This document shows, one piece after another, positions 53,741 through 63,770 of a stretch of 64,000 bases of DNA. Every line of letters starts with the position of its first letter. Position 1 is the stretch's first letter. A program made the position numbers and the translations under genes. This stretch comes from Hyparrhenia diplandra (taxonomy: Eukaryota > Streptophyta > Magnoliopsida > Poales > Poaceae): the NCBI GenBank assembly GCA_015847255.1, contig JADLZK010009026.1, forward strand, positions 744,001 to 808,000. The letters run 5' to 3'. The notes beneath the pieces were generated by a model. That model was not told where the DNA came from, searched no databases, and worked only from the letters and a program-made list of their open reading frames with translations.

Positions 53741-55171
53741 CACTAGTACCGATTCGATTTTGCGGCAGAGGCCGGATCTTTTCCGTGGCGGGCACAATTC
53801 CCACCCGCCACGGAAATGATCGGCTCTCCGCCGCCCGGGCAGCACTCTCACGTGGCGGGCGCTTTAACGCGCCCGCCACGCAAAAGATGAACTTAACCGT
53901 GGCGGGCGCCACATAAAAAAAAATTGCGTGGCGGGCGCGTTGCAGGTGCCTGCCATGCCTGCTTGGGACTTTGCGTGGCGGGCAAATTAGGGCGCCCGCC
54001 ACGCAAAAGTGTCGTCCCTATAAAACTGCACAGCAGCGCCCCTTCATCTTCTCCACGGATCTTCCTCTTCCAACTTGTGGGGGGGAGATTTTGACCCAAA
54101 TTTTGACAAAATCTTTGATTTGGGACTTTTGGCTTTGATTTGGGGAGGAGAAGACACTAATTGGTCGGTAAAGGCCGCTTTTCATCTTTCTTTCCCTCTT
54201 TTTCATCCCCTCTCTAGATCTAGATCCATGGAGGAGCGAGAAAACTGCCTTTCTCTAGATCTAGATCTATGGTGGAACTTCTTCTTCTTCTTTTCTGTTT
54301 GAGTACTATGTAACGGCACTTAGCTTTTTGGAAGAGCAGGGAGACAGGATGGAGAGGCGTTGAGCCCACTGGATGTATGAGATGAAGAGGGTTGAGGACG
54401 GATACAATGATGAGGTGAAGAATTTTGTTGCTCGAGCTAAGCGACACGGGCGAGATAATTCAACGAGCTTGATTATGTGTCCTTGCGCCATTTGCAAGAA
54501 TGAAAGCGTTCACTGACACCGTGGTGCGATCTCACCTAATCATGCATGGCTTCGTCAATGACTATTTGGTCTGGACTTTTCACGGCGAAGAAGTTTCAGC
54601 CTTCGATCCACCGGTCGATCCAGGCGGTCCCCCTACCGATCCGAAGCCGGGGAAGTCCACCAAACCGGTCCAATTCCATCAGATTTATTCGAAGCACTAC
54701 CGACGCCAACGGCGACGCAGCGATGATGGTGGTGGTGGTGGTGGAGCGGATGGCGGCAGCAGAGAATCCAATGACGCAGCCCCGAGGATGTCCGGGTTTT
54801 TGAAGATTTGGTCAACCGACTTCGATGAGGACGACACATTCGTTTTGGGAAGCAGCAACAATTGATCCGTTTTATAAAGATAGTCCGGAAGGGTTGCACG
54901 GCGCCGAAGTTTTAACCCGAATTTGCCGATGTTGAAGTCTCGTCATGGCTGGTCCGACACTAACTTCAATGAGCTCGTAAGTTACCCGGCCTCCACGTAT
55001 CCAACGCCTAACAAGGTTCCCGCTAGTACGTATCGTGCTAAGAAGTTGATCCGCCAATGGCGATGAAACCGAAGAAGTTCGATGCCCGCCCCAACCACGG
55101 TATCCCATATCGGGCGATCAAGACGAGAATTTGACCAGTTGTCCGCAAGACCGTGGCGCTAGTCGATACAC
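53741..55171 (+). mobile_element. CACTA element 4, 3'-truncated, with transposase remnant
   Basis: The left end CACTAGTACCGATTCGATTT is followed by subterminal CCGTGGCGGGC and GCGTGGCGGGC repeats (53780-54010) like those of elements 1 to 3. After the transposase remnant the sequence passes at about 55171 directly back into LTR sequence. No right terminal repeat exists. Compared with the uninterrupted LTR at 60490, the insertion sits after CCTTAGAC and the six bases GCCCAC are missing. A deletion therefore removed the right half of the transposon together with a few LTR bases. Confidence 0.8.
54370..55170 (+). pseudogene. CACTA transposase (TNPD/TNP2-type) N-terminal remnant
   Basis: From 54373 the frame reads MYEMKRVEDGYNDEVKNFVA, then an IMCPCAICKN cysteine cluster. 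After a one-base shift (stop at 54514) SHLIMHGFVNDYLVWTFHGE follows. This is the transposase-associated domain (Pfam Transpos_assoc) that starts plant CACTA transposases, with its CPC..C and final HGE. An acidic/glycine-rich linker follows to 54865. Near 54930-55060 HGWSDTNFNEL, NKVPASTYRAKKLI and KPKKFDARPNH match the next transposase block, and DRGASRYTR lies at the truncation. The catalytic core is absent. Confidence 0.75.
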
Positions 55172-55949
55172 GAGGTTGCACACAACTGTAAAACGCAGCA
55201 AGACTCACCACGTGATCACCCAAACCGATCTAGGGCTCGGTAGGGGCGATGTAGAGCGTGATCTCGGCCGCGAGAGCTGGAACGACCTCAGGAAGGATCC
55301 GTCGGGGAGGGCGCACGCGAAGGGTCTTCTAGGGTCGGCAAGGCCACCTAGAATCTTGGGCGAAATTCGTCGAGAACGTCGTCGAACAGCAGGGTTAGGG
55401 TTTGGAAGAGATAAAAAGTCTGTAGATATGTTGTGTTTGACGATTTGTTGTAGATGGGATCAAATCGGCCATGAACCTCTTATTATTAGAGGGGGTGGTC
55501 TTATCCCCTTAGGAAACCGTCTTAGATACGTTTCCAATCATTAAACTCGCCCAAAAAAACCGATTAGGAATTAAATCGGTTCGAATGTAGTTTTCCAACT
55601 CATTTGAAAGTAGAGACAAAAATTTACGGACACCCCGGACATGTGCGGGGTCAAGTTGATAATTCCCCCAAAATTCATAATTAATTCATTCGGACTTCAA
55701 ACGAGGCAAACCATATATGTTTTTCGATCCGCGTGGCGAGAGGAATGCAATGGTGAAGTCCATTATTGATTTTTGAGAAACTTGACCAAATCGTCTTAGC
55801 CAACTCCGTTAGAAGGCTAAACCGATTTTGAGGCTAGGCCGTCGGTTTAGCCGAATTAAGACGATGTTGTCTAACTTCCGGCGTGTCCATGGCTTTCTTA
55901 TCACTTTCATGTTACCAACAATACCGTCGGACAATTTTGGGTGTCAACA

Positions 55950-55969
55950 TATGCCCCCTGTTTTGGGTG
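55950..55969 (-). promoter_or_regulatory. Polypurine tract of element 5
   Basis: On the minus strand CCCAAAACAGGGGGCATA abuts the LTR start TGTTGACAC. Compare AAACGAGGGGGGCATA in element 2. Confidence 0.8.
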
Positions 55970-56370
55970 AGATATATACGAACACGAAAACAAGAGAAAG
56001 AAAGCCAAACAAACACGAATGCCCATCATATCGGTTGTCCGGTGACAAAGGGCGATACTACGTATCGGCCATTTTGTTCTAAGGGCGATGCATGCATCGG
56101 CCATTGTTTGGAGATCACTAGGCTTCTTGCCAAACACTAGGGAAATATTTTTTCAAATACCTCCCGTTAATCGCCTTTAGCTTGGCGTTCTCACTTGGTC
56201 TTGGTTGTCCCAAATTATAAGTAACATCGGTTTGTCCAACTAAGTTTGCCCCTTGCATTGATAAACAATGTTTATATAATGATATTGAACCGATTATTCG
56301 TCGGTTTCAATGTTACAAAGGCACCAATCCACGCTCATCATAGCTAATGTATTCATAATTGGATAGATCT
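55970..56370 (-). pseudogene. Residual 3' end of pol in element 5
   Basis: On the minus strand the sequence reads LDKP..., then an ACTTATAATTTGGGAC stretch (the TDITNNLGQ site of element 2), and passes directly into GAACGCCAAGCTAAAGGCG (the ERQAKAINGRYLKN site near the end of integrase). About 1.25 kb present in element 2 (21770-23030) is missing at this junction. The same junction occurs at 62590-62610. Confidence 0.8.
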
Positions 56371-56968
56371 CTACCGAAAGATAAGCAAATCCGAGCCAGA
56401 TGAAACATCGGTTGTAGCAATCTCAACCGAATCATCTGCATGAAAGATCTCTATGGCGTCTCCCACCCATTGGATGAGATATTGGTGCAAACTAGAAGGA
56501 ACGCATGGATTGGCATGAATCCAATCACGACCAAGTATAAGATCATAGCTACCTTCCACATCAAGAACGAAGAAAGCGGTAGCCAAAGTCTTGCTTCCCA
56601 CGGTCAGCTCGACATTGGCAATGCCCTTAGAAGGAATTGGGGCGCCTCCTCCTATGCCGGTGATGGTCATGTTGGTCTGTATGAGTTCCTCGTCCTTGCA
56701 TCCAAGCTTAGGGCATAAGATTAACAATTGCACCCCCATCCACTAGCATTTTTCGGACGGGTGTTCCATTGATGTGCCCTCTCATGTGCAATGGTTTGAG
56801 ATGTCGACCAAAGACGACACCGGGCTTCTTGAACACGGCGTTGTCCACCCAAAATGCTAACTCCGCAGCAGCAACTTCATCATCTCCCTGCCCGATCACA
56901 TAATAATCGGCTGAGAGAAAGATGGTGTTCATGTCAGCATGTGGTGGTGAAGGCTCATAATCCACCAT
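56371..56968 (-). pseudogene. Tat-type protease of element 5
   Basis: The N-terminal part (56968-56708) reads YEPSPPHADMNTIFLSADYY, then HLKPLHMRGHINGTPVRKML and VDGGAIVNLMP. DGGA is the form of the D-T/S-G active site typical of Tat proteases. In a second frame (56739-56371) the rest follows: TNMTITGIGGGAPIPSKGI, KTLATAFFVLDVEGSYDLIL, GRDWIHANPCVPSSLHQYLI and a short C-terminus. One frameshift separates the halves near 56710. The protease would mature the gag polyprotein. It is followed immediately by the deletion instead of RT. Confidence 0.85.
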
Positions 56969-59900
56969 CTCCTCGTTGTCGGGCCGGTTGGCGCCTCAAT
57001 TCCAACCATGGCGGAAATAGTGGCAACGAATTCTTCATCGTCACCGTAGGGACATCAGAAACAATAGCAATCGGCTCAACCGACTTAGAAGTCGGTAAAT
57101 CCGAAGTTTGGGCATTAGCAGCCCCGTTGTCCACCTTGGACGACTCGATAGCTTCCTCGGCTGCCTTGGCTGCCCCATTTGCTAGAAGCGCCAAAAGATC
57201 AATAGCCGGCTCAGATACTTCCTCAGCTGGCTTAGGCGGTTGCTCTTGAACCACAACTGACTTAACCGATTTAGCAATCGGTTGAGGTAACTTCTTAGCA
57301 AAGTAGCAACCATCTCGGCCTCCTTTTCGCTTGATCTCTTGTACAATCTCAAGAAAGATAAGCCCTTGTCCTTGAGCAGAAGCTATGCGCTTTGAGCATC
57401 TTCGACGTGCTCATTTTGAAGTTTCCTCTTTTGAGTTTTGTCAATATCAACCGGACACCATTTGAAACATTTGTTGGTACCGAGGATCTATTGGCTTCTT
57501 CTCCTTAGCTTGAGCTTTAGCAATTTCTCCTTTGGCACGATCCTTGTCATCCTTTGGCTCTTGCCCCCAATCACAATCGGTTCATTGACACTATTTATAG
57601 GTGCTGTCATTGAACCGATAACAACGGAAGGTAACGGAGTAGCAAATGGAGCAGGCTTTGTGACCACAACCTTCTTGGGGACATAAACTTGCTGCATAGG
57701 CGCCTTCCCTGATTGCTCAAGCGTGAGTGAATGAGAGCGTAGGCACCTCCTTCTTCCCCTCGCACCGCTAGAGCTTGATTGTGGACCCAATCGGCTAAAG
57801 GCGGTCGGCTTGATTTGAAGGTCCAAAGAGCTTCCTTCCACTTGGGAGCCGAAGGATAAGGCACAAACATGCCCTTCGGTCCCCATTGAGGTAGTGGCGT
57901 CACCGATGGCAACGGTGGTCCCAAGCGAGACACCCGTTGTCGAGTAACCTGCACATAAGAAGAAGCATTTGGAGAAGTCATAACCATTTGTTTGTTCTCT
58001 CGCCTCATCATGCTTGGGAGGCGATGACTCTCTCTTTTTGTTGGCCGATTCTCAGAATCGACCTTTTGCTTCTTGTATTTTGCCAAAAGCTTGTCGAATG
58101 TGCATTGAGGCTTGACTATTTGTTTTCTTGGCTTTGGCTCATTTATCTTCCATACTCCAACCTCTGGCTTCAGAGGGATGAATGACTTCATGACATGCAT
58201 ACCGGAAGAAGAAGAAGCACTCGACCCCTCGGGGCCGGTGAGCCGACAACAATAGTCGGCTTAGTCACCTCGTCCGCTTGACCGAACACGGGATGTCGGT
58301 TTAGCCGCTTGTTGCCGCTCTGTATGTCATCATGGCCGATTAAATTAATCGCCTAGATGGACGGTTTTGCGCCGCTCGACCGTCCAACCATGCTTGACGA
58401 CGCAATGCACGTGGTGAACATGCAACAATAGTAAGTTTGGCTTTGCCTTCCTCATTCACCTCCGCTAGCACTTGTCGTCCTGAATTTTTAGGAACATTCG
58501 GTGCAGTCGTGGATCACCAATGATCACATTCTTCCCTTGAGTGGTAGCGACTTGCTCGGGCGGATCAAAATAGCGGGTGTCTTGGCCTCAAGCGTCTCGG
58601 GCTTCTTGGCTTCAATCACATGCATTGGAAAAGGATTCTTTGTCTAGATGCATGTCGGTAAGACTTAATCGGCCTTTGTTAAGGGCCGATTGTATCTATC
58701 GACGGAAGACATTGCAATCATTAGTGGCATGCGAATAAGAATTATGAAATTTACAATAAGCTCTTTTCTTCAACTCATCTGCAGAAGGCATGGTGTAATT
58801 AATCCTAATGCATCCGATTTTTAATAACTCATCAAAAATGCGGTCACATTTGGATACATCGAAAGTGAACTTTACTTCCTCACTCCGATTTTTTTGCTAA
58901 TCGGTTTGAGAGAAGGACAAGTCACTTGTTTGTTCTCACCTGGCCACCTTATTTCAAAGCCAACACTTCTTTGCTCTCATCGTCCGATGTAGAATAACCA
59001 TCGGCGCATTTATATTAGCACGTTGAGAGCGATAATTGTTGTCACGAGACTCTTTTAAGGCGTGATTCAACCTGAAACGGCCCTCTCTATCAATTGATTA
59101 AGATTAGCAAACCGATGATATTCAATCTTTTCTTTAATGATAGTTCTAAGTCCCGCAAAGCAAAGATCAACTAGGTCCCTTTCAGAAATTTGCAAATTAA
59201 AACAATGACTCTTAATTTCCTAAACCTCTTAAAGAAATCTAAGGCAAGCTCATCACGCCCTTGTCTAATACATGCAAGATGGGACAATCTAGTTTCTTGG
59301 ACTCAAAGTATAAAAATGAGCATGAAACTTTTCTTCTAACTCAGCCCAAGTACTAATGGAACAAGCAGGTAGAGATGAAAACCAAGAAAAAGCTGTACCA
59401 GTAAGAGATAAAGGAAAATTACGAACTTTCATGTAATCTCTAGTACTAGCAGTTCCTAGTTGTGCAAGATACATACTAACATGCTCCATAGTAGTTTTAC
59501 CATCATTACCACTAAACTTTTTGAAAGTCGGTACCTTCAACACGGGGGTGCTTCTAGATAATCAAGAGTACAAGGGTACGGCTTTTGATATGCGGTATTG
59601 ATGGAATCAAGTCGAACTCCCAAACTTTTCTCCAAGGATTTAGAGAAATCTTCTTTAAACCGAGCTAGAATAGCATCAAAATTATTGGGAGCTCGGTGTT
59701 TCCTCGCATTCACACTACGATTTGGTAAAGGATTCGGTGGTGGTGGTGTAAACATAGTTTGCCCCCCTACCGGATTTGGCAAAGGATTATGCACCTCTGA
59801 ATTCCTAGATGCCTCATGATCGGATCTTAATGTTTGAGCCGATCCTTGGTTATTCAAAGATGTACTAGCCCCACCGGTACCGGTTCTCACGGCAGAGGCC

Positions 59901-60360
59901 GAAGGAGCCGATTGTGGTTGGCTAGTAGGTAAAACAAAATCTAAAGGCATGCCAAACTCAGGTTGAGGTACCACACCCGATTGTGAATTATCGGTTGTAG
60001 TCCCTTCTAATATTTTCAGACGAGAATCTAAGGTGCCAGTCAGCTTTGTGATTAAATCTACTAAAGTAGTCTTTTGATCAACTAGCATCTTAGCAATATT
60101 ATCATGCGTGGGATAAGCTTCATCGAAAATAGGTTGAGAGCTTGCGGGGATTACCTCCTTTGATACGGGGGCTTCACCATAAACAAGGCTCGTGTATTAT
60201 GTCACACGATCTTGCCTATCCTTGCAGCAACTCTTGAAGAAGGCTTGTTGGACGGCATCCATCTTTTCCTGGAGCTTCTTTCTCAAATCTTCAGGTAGCT
60301 CATCTATGGATTCGGGACGCCGTATGTTGGTCTCTGAAATTTCGCCTTCTTATTTGCATC
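56969..60360 (-). pseudogene. gag of element 5 (Tat-type, long), frameshifted
   Basis: The start region (60355-60090) has ELPEDLRKKLQEKMDAVQQA and ASSQPIFDEAYPTHDNI. Next come KMLVDQKTTLVDLITKLTG and a Pro/Ser-rich part (60088-59537). The capsid domain reads LKVPTFKKFSGNDGKTTMEH and YLAQLG, with AFSWFSSLPACSISTWAELE (59540-59300), then SERDLVDLCFAGLRTIIKEK (near 59180). A Cys/His motif YCKFHNSYSHATNDC (near 58760-58715) resembles a degenerate zinc knuckle. Downstream pieces (58200-57490, 57254-56955) are Pro-, Ser- and Ala-rich linkers to protease. Length and landmarks fit Tat-lineage gag. Confidence 0.85.
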
Positions 60361-60417
60361 GTTCCGTTGGCCATGTATTTGGTTTGGAGATTGAATTGGA
60401 GTTGACGCCTTGTCTTC

Positions 60418-60441
60418 CCCAAATGAGTCGCCAAAAAAGTA
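60418..60441 (-). promoter_or_regulatory. Primer binding site of element 5
   Basis: On the minus strand TACTTTTTTGGCGACTCATT then TGGGG follows the LTR. TTGGCGACTC is the form seen in many Tat-lineage elements. Confidence 0.7.
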
Positions 60442-62345
60442 TGTTGACACAAAGCTAGGGCTTCGCACCAACACACCGAGAGGGCCTTAGACGCCCACGA
60501 GGTTGCACACAACCTGTAAAACGCAGCAAGACTCACCGCGTGATCACCCAAACCGATCTAGGGCTCGGTAGGGGCGATGTAGAGCATGATCCACTACTAC
60601 GGGATTGATTTTTGCGAGGTGATCGGATTTTTATTTTCCGTGCGGGCATTTGAGAAACCGCCACGGAAAATAGGTAGCCCGACACCCCCCTCGGCGGGGA
60701 GAAAAACCGCCACGGTTAATCGATTAACCATGGCAGTTTTTATAAAATAACCGCCACGGTTAATAACCATTAACCGTGGCGGTTTTATTTAACTTAACCG
60801 CCATGATTAATAGCGGACCCCTGCAGCTACAAAAAGACAAAATCGTTGCCCCACCCTGCGACTACGGCACCAAAAGCCGCACTCCACGCACTCCACGCAC
60901 CAAAAAGCGCGCACACGCACCCATCACTTGGATCGATGATGTGGAGCTATGGACGGTCCGATCAAGGCCAAGTGAATCCATCTCATCCGTCCATCCATTT
61001 GTGTTTCTTACGTGAGACAAATCTCCTCGTCCCTCAATATACGAAGGCCTCCACTCCTCGACATACTAGTACAAAGCAAAAGCAAATTTTACGTTCTCAC
61101 GTTCTTCTCTACCCTCCGACTCGGCTCCACCTCCAACTGCAGGTCGTGCCCTCCACCTCCAACTCCGATGGCGCCCTCGGCTCCATCCTTGGTCACGCCC
61201 TCCACCACCATCTCCCTGCGCCACGGCATCTCATGTCGGTCATGCGGCCGGCCAAGAAACATGGAGTGGCCCTTCTCCACGCCGGCGTGCACTGTCCGTC
61301 CGCGGCATGGAGCGGCGATGCACGGCTTCGATCCGGCATGGAGCGGCGCGGCGGCATGGAGCGGCGGCGGCTCTCGGGCGGCGAGGTGGATCCCGGCGTC
61401 GTGGCACTCTCCGGTAGTCGGCGCGGCGCGGATCTGATCGGCTGCGGCGGCGAAGCTACTTTCGGCTGTATTTGCTTTTTTATTATTATTATTATTATTA
61501 TTCATGGATTAACCGTGGCGGTTTTGTTAAATAACCGCCCACGGTTAATAGATTTTTCGTGGCGGGCAGAAAACCGCCCGCGGTAGGCTGTTGATGGCGG
61601 TTTTATTGCCCGCCACGGAAATAAAAAAAACCGCCATGCAAGTTCAAATCAGTAGTAGTGATCTTGGCGCGAGAGCGGAACGACCTCGGGAAGGATCCGT
61701 CGAGGGCGCACGACGAAGGGTCTTCTTGGGTCGGCAAGGCCACCTAGAACACCCGCAAAATTCGCCGAGAACGCCGTCGAACAACAGGGTTAGGGTTTGG
61801 AAGAGATAAAAAGTACAGAGATATGTTGTGTTTGACAATTTGTTGTAGATGGGATCAAATCGGCCATGAACCTCTTATTATTAGAGGGGGTGGTCTTATC
61901 CCCTTAGGAAACCGTCTTAGATACGTTTCCAATCATTAAACCGCCCAAAAACCGATTAGGAATTAAATCGGTTCGAATCGAGTTTTCCAACTCGTGGAAA
62001 GTAGAGACAAAATTTCTAGACACCCCTGCACATGTGTGGGGTCTAGTTGATAATTCCCCAAAATTCATAATTAATTCATCAGGACTTCAAACGAGGCAAA
62101 ACCATATATGTTTTTCGATCAGTAGCGGACGAGAGGAATGCAATGGTGAAGTCCATTATGGATTTTGAGAAACTTGACCAAATCGTCTTAGCCAACTCCG
62201 TTAGAAGGCTAAACCAATTTCGGGGGCTAGGCCGTCGGTTTAGCCGAATTAAGACGATGTTGTCTAACTTCCAAAGCGTGTCCATGGCTTTCTTATCATT
62301 TTCATGTTACCAAAGAATACCGTCGGACAATTTTGGGTGTCAACA
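60442..62345 (-). repeat. 5' LTR of element 5, with CACTA insertion
   Basis: On the minus strand TGTTGACACCC to GCTTTGTGTCAACA. CACTA element 3 occupies 60592-61660. The region around 61868-61885 aligns with the TATA region of element 2 LTRs, but reads CTAATAATAAG where element 2 has TATATAATAA. Confidence 0.9.
60592..61660. mobile_element. Non-autonomous CACTA element 3, complete, TSD ATC
   Basis: Ends CACTACTACGGGATTG and CAGTAGTAGTG. ATC on both sides (60589-60591 and 61661-61663). The other LTR of the host element keeps the uninterrupted site near 55257 (GTGATCTCGGCCGCGAGAGC), which confirms both the duplication and the exact ends. The arms carry dense alternating CCGTGGCGG and CCGCCACGG. 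The centre (about 60835-61470) is GC-rich and unlike the centres of elements 1 and 2. There is no transposase. A TTA microsatellite lies at 61478-61502. Confidence 0.95.
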
Positions 62346-62893
62346 TATGCCCCCCTGTTTTGGTGAGAGATATACGAACCTGAAAACAAGAGAAAGAAAG
62401 CCAAACAACACGAATGTCCATCATATCGGTTGTCCGGTGACTAAAGGGCTATACTACGTATCGGCCATTTTTGTTCTAAGGGCGATGCGGGCATCGGCCA
62501 TTGTTTGGAGAGCACTAGGCTTCTTGCCAAACACTAGGGAAATATTTTTCCAAATACCTCCCGTTAATCGCCTTAGCTTGGCGTTCTCCACTTGGTCTTG
62601 GTTGTCCCAAATTATAAGTAACATCGGTTTGTCGAACTAAATTAGATGGTTGAACCGAATTCTTACCCAAATCTGAAATGAACAAACTTTTATGCATCGG
62701 CAAATGTTGCAAATGAAAATACTTACCATTTACTTCAAAGCGGATGCCCGTTGAGCAAGTAAGTTTGCCCCTTGCATTGATAAACAATGTTTATATAATG
62801 ATATTGAACCGATTATTCGCTCGGTTTCAATGTTACTGAGCACCAATCCACGCTCATCATAGCTAATGTATTCATAATTGGATAGATCTCTAC
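62346..62893 (-). mobile_element. Second 3' internal fragment of the element 5 family
   Basis: Directly after the right LTR the purine tract and 3' internal region occur again: TATGCCCCCCTGTTTTGG at 62346 matches 55950, and the match runs to GGATAGATCTCTAC near 62893 (compare 56360-56374). It retains a 120-base piece (62640-62760, peptide YFHLQHLPMHKSLFIS) missing from the copy at 56236. This creates LTR-interior-LTR-interior order. Confidence 0.85.
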
Positions 62894-63770
62894 TCGGAGG
62901 AGAGGCTACATTAAATCCTCGCTATACACCTAGCGTTGGCGTTTTTTCATGTCACTCATTTGAGAGTTTATTTGTTTTAAATGCAATTTGCTTAATAATT
63001 ATTTAATAGCTTTCTAATTAAAAGCAATATAGGTTTTACACCTCGGTGATTTCGAATAAAATGCCAATGTGATTAATTGCTAATCTTAATATGTTTCTAA
63101 ATTATAATTTGCTTAGATCAAACACGTTCCATATGATACCTTGTTTACCTCTCATGTGTACTCATTTTATTTTGCAAAAGTTAAAGTTATACTTGATTAA
63201 ATTTATATGACATGTTTATAAATAAAATATGACTAGAACCAACTCGATTTTGAATTCAAATTTGATGTGACTAATCCAAATTAATATTATTCACATGATT
63301 TTCAAATATTAAAAGTGAGCCAAAGTTTGGGCGGTTGGGGAAAGAAGGCCAAGGCGGTTTCCCTTTTTTTCTTTTTCTAATTTCTCTTTTCTTTTCGTTT
63401 TTATACAAACGATAAAACATTAAAACCTGATTTCAATAAAACTAATTATTTAAGAGTCTTATTCTCGAGTTTTAGAATTAAAACCCGAGCTCACTTAAAA
63501 TCATATAGTTTATTTATTTATTTATTTCTTTCTTTCTTCTTTAATTTATAAGCAAAGCAAAATTGACTTGATATTAAATAGAAATAAATTCATTTATCAC
63601 TCAACAAAAATAAATGCAAAGGCATGAATGCAACAAAATGTTTATAGCCTTAGATAATTTTTATTTTAAATGAAAAATATTAATTTCCCAATATTTTATG
63701 AGCACAAAAAATACATAATTAAATCATTTTGACTCTATTTTCAAAAAATCCAAAATTTTTGGGTGTTACA
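62894..63770 (-). repeat. Probable LTR fragment of another gypsy family
   Basis: On the minus strand it begins TGTAACACCCAAAAATTTTG at 63770, a start common in plant gypsy LTRs, and ends near AGGATTTAATGTAGCCTC at about 62905. It is AT-rich with no coding capacity. I see no target duplication, and the inner end joins the fragment of the element 5 family. The family is not assigned. Confidence 0.45.

Larger units (their letters stand above)
53690..55949 (-). repeat. 3' LTR of element 5, with CACTA insertion
   Basis: On the minus strand it starts TGTTGACACCCAAAATTGTC and ends TTTTGTGTCAACA. Positions 53741-55171 are CACTA sequence. The rest matches the other LTR. Confidence 0.9.
53690..62345 (-). 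mobile_element. Tat-related gag-protease LTR element 5, pol deleted
   Basis: LTRs 53690-55949 and 60442-62345 bound an interior that on the minus strand encodes gag and protease, then jumps to the very 3' end of the pol region. RT, both RNases H and integrase are missing. Removing the CACTA insertions leaves LTRs of about 829 and 832 bp. LTR ends (TGTTGACACCC to GTCAACA) and the purine tract are close to those of Tat element 2. The left flank is CTTAC, and the right LTR is followed by more element sequence instead of a duplication. Confidence 0.9.

Noticed and set aside
53741..55171. A complete CACTA element with a right terminal repeat at about 55164 (GCTAGTC)
   Set aside because: That sequence is better explained as transposase coding (GASRYTR) running to the junction, so the right end is missing.
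60846..61586. A 246-residue frame in CACTA element 3
   Set aside because: Proline/histidine-rich, crosses into the subterminal repeats, no domain.
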